A program made the translations under genes and the position numbers. The notes beneath the pieces are model-generated. The model ran no database searches and was not told the origin of the DNA. It saw only the letters and a program-made list of their open reading frames with translations. Positions 63,774 through 64,000 of a DNA stretch of 64,000 bases are shown here, piece by piece (within the stretch, counting starts at the first letter, position 1; each line of letters opens with the position of its first letter). Source of the DNA: Apibacter adventoris (GTDB lineage Bacteria; Bacteroidota; Bacteroidia; Flavobacteriales; Weeksellaceae). Where the stretch lies: the NCBI RefSeq assembly GCF_002964975.1, contig NZ_PSZM01000046.1, forward strand, positions 248,001-312,000. The letters run 5' to 3'.

Positions 63774-64000
63774 TTTGAGTAAGGTCCTTTCATATAAGTG
63801 GCTCTGTATAGGTAGTCCATAGGTTGAGGATCATCTGCCAACGTTTGATCATTTTCAAACATATCTTTTTCCTGCTCTGCTTGTTGGTACCATTTTTTTA
63901 AATTAGGTAAATTATAGTAATTGTTTTTCTCAAATTCTTTTTTATATTTTTTATCAGGATCCTGATAAAAAATAAATTTACCTAGAAACATTTGATTATA
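63770..64000 (-). CDS. Array lipoprotein 7, C-terminal part only
   Basis: The frame is open to the right edge. The visible part is the conserved C-terminal block (MFLGKFIFYQDPDKKYKKEF to YRATYMKGPYSK) and is almost identical to the end of lipoprotein 3. An internal Met inside this block should not be taken as the start. The real gene begins to the right of the window. It shows that the array continues upstream, where a complete effector gene is to be expected. Confidence 0.75.
   Translation of the reverse strand, partial: YNQMFLGKFIFYQDPDKKYKKEFEKNNYYNLPNLKKWYQQAEQEKDMFENDQTLADDPQPMDYLYRATYMKGPYSK

Noticed and set aside
53108-64000. Tandem array as an assembly artefact of one gene
   Set aside because: The copies differ strongly outside shared blocks and are separated by distinct hydrolase modules, so they are separate genes. 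The near-identical C-terminal blocks could still hide small assembly errors.

Overview
The window is a piece of an AT-rich chromosome (I estimate roughly 30% GC by eye) from a member of the Bacteroidota, most likely class Flavobacteriia and possibly a host-associated Weeksellaceae/Apibacter-like genome. The evidence is the rpmB-rpmG-DUF4295-ftsY cluster, promoters with the TAnnTTTG -7 element typical of the phylum, secreted proteins with the GIGTxNPxxSSLLEI start, the long LspA, a DksA-like protein with a degenerate zinc finger, a tmRNA tag ending in YALAA, and KdsC, which implies an LPS outer membrane. The genus is inference.

Layout. 1-12140 is mostly core: an MlaD-like protein (partial), tRNA-Gly and tRNA-Leu, mgtE, a DUF2130 protein, two lipoproteins, lnt, rpmB/rpmG/DUF4295, ftsY, a deformylase-like lipoprotein and mnmE. 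12500-26050 is an accessory region. It opens with a decayed tyrosine recombinase, then a three-gene dnd (DNA phosphorothioation) operon whose dndE is fused to a HerA/FtsK-like ATPase. After that come a frameshifted excisionase-type HTH gene preceded by degenerate repeats, a LysM protein and a PAAR-like (DUF4280-type) gene with a Trp-to-stop change, and several decaying genes. 26783-47414 is core again: two DEAD-box helicases, tRNA-Gly, a cyclic nucleotide phosphodiesterase, lactate permease, trpS, the ileS-dksA-lspA operon, cls, the pheT-DUF2520-kdsC operon and dnaN.

47754-50740 is ssrA (tmRNA) followed by a small island that carries a fragment of a type ISP restriction enzyme and a complete DUF262/DUF1524 (GmrSD-type) nuclease. 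The island ends in a degenerate copy of the tmRNA 3' end, as expected for an att site. A rotted PD-(D/E)XK-type gene and a serine hydrolase follow.

52820-64000 is the most unusual part. It is a minus-strand, tightly packed array of seven paralogous lipoproteins (one partial) interleaved with peptidoglycan-hydrolase modules: one lysozyme-like plus CHAP protein, one NlpC/P60-like orphan domain, one truncated chimera and one remnant. The order is toxin module, then lipoprotein(s), with ATGA overlaps and blocks of near-identical sequence shared between paralogues. I read this as an orphan toxin/immunity cassette array, probably downstream of a complete effector gene outside the right edge. The lipoproteins would be periplasm-facing immunity proteins and the hydrolases the tips of an effector that attacks the cell wall. 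The LysM and PAAR-like genes at 19.8-23.1 kb suggest a contractile (T6SS-like) delivery system, but no structural T6SS genes are in the window.
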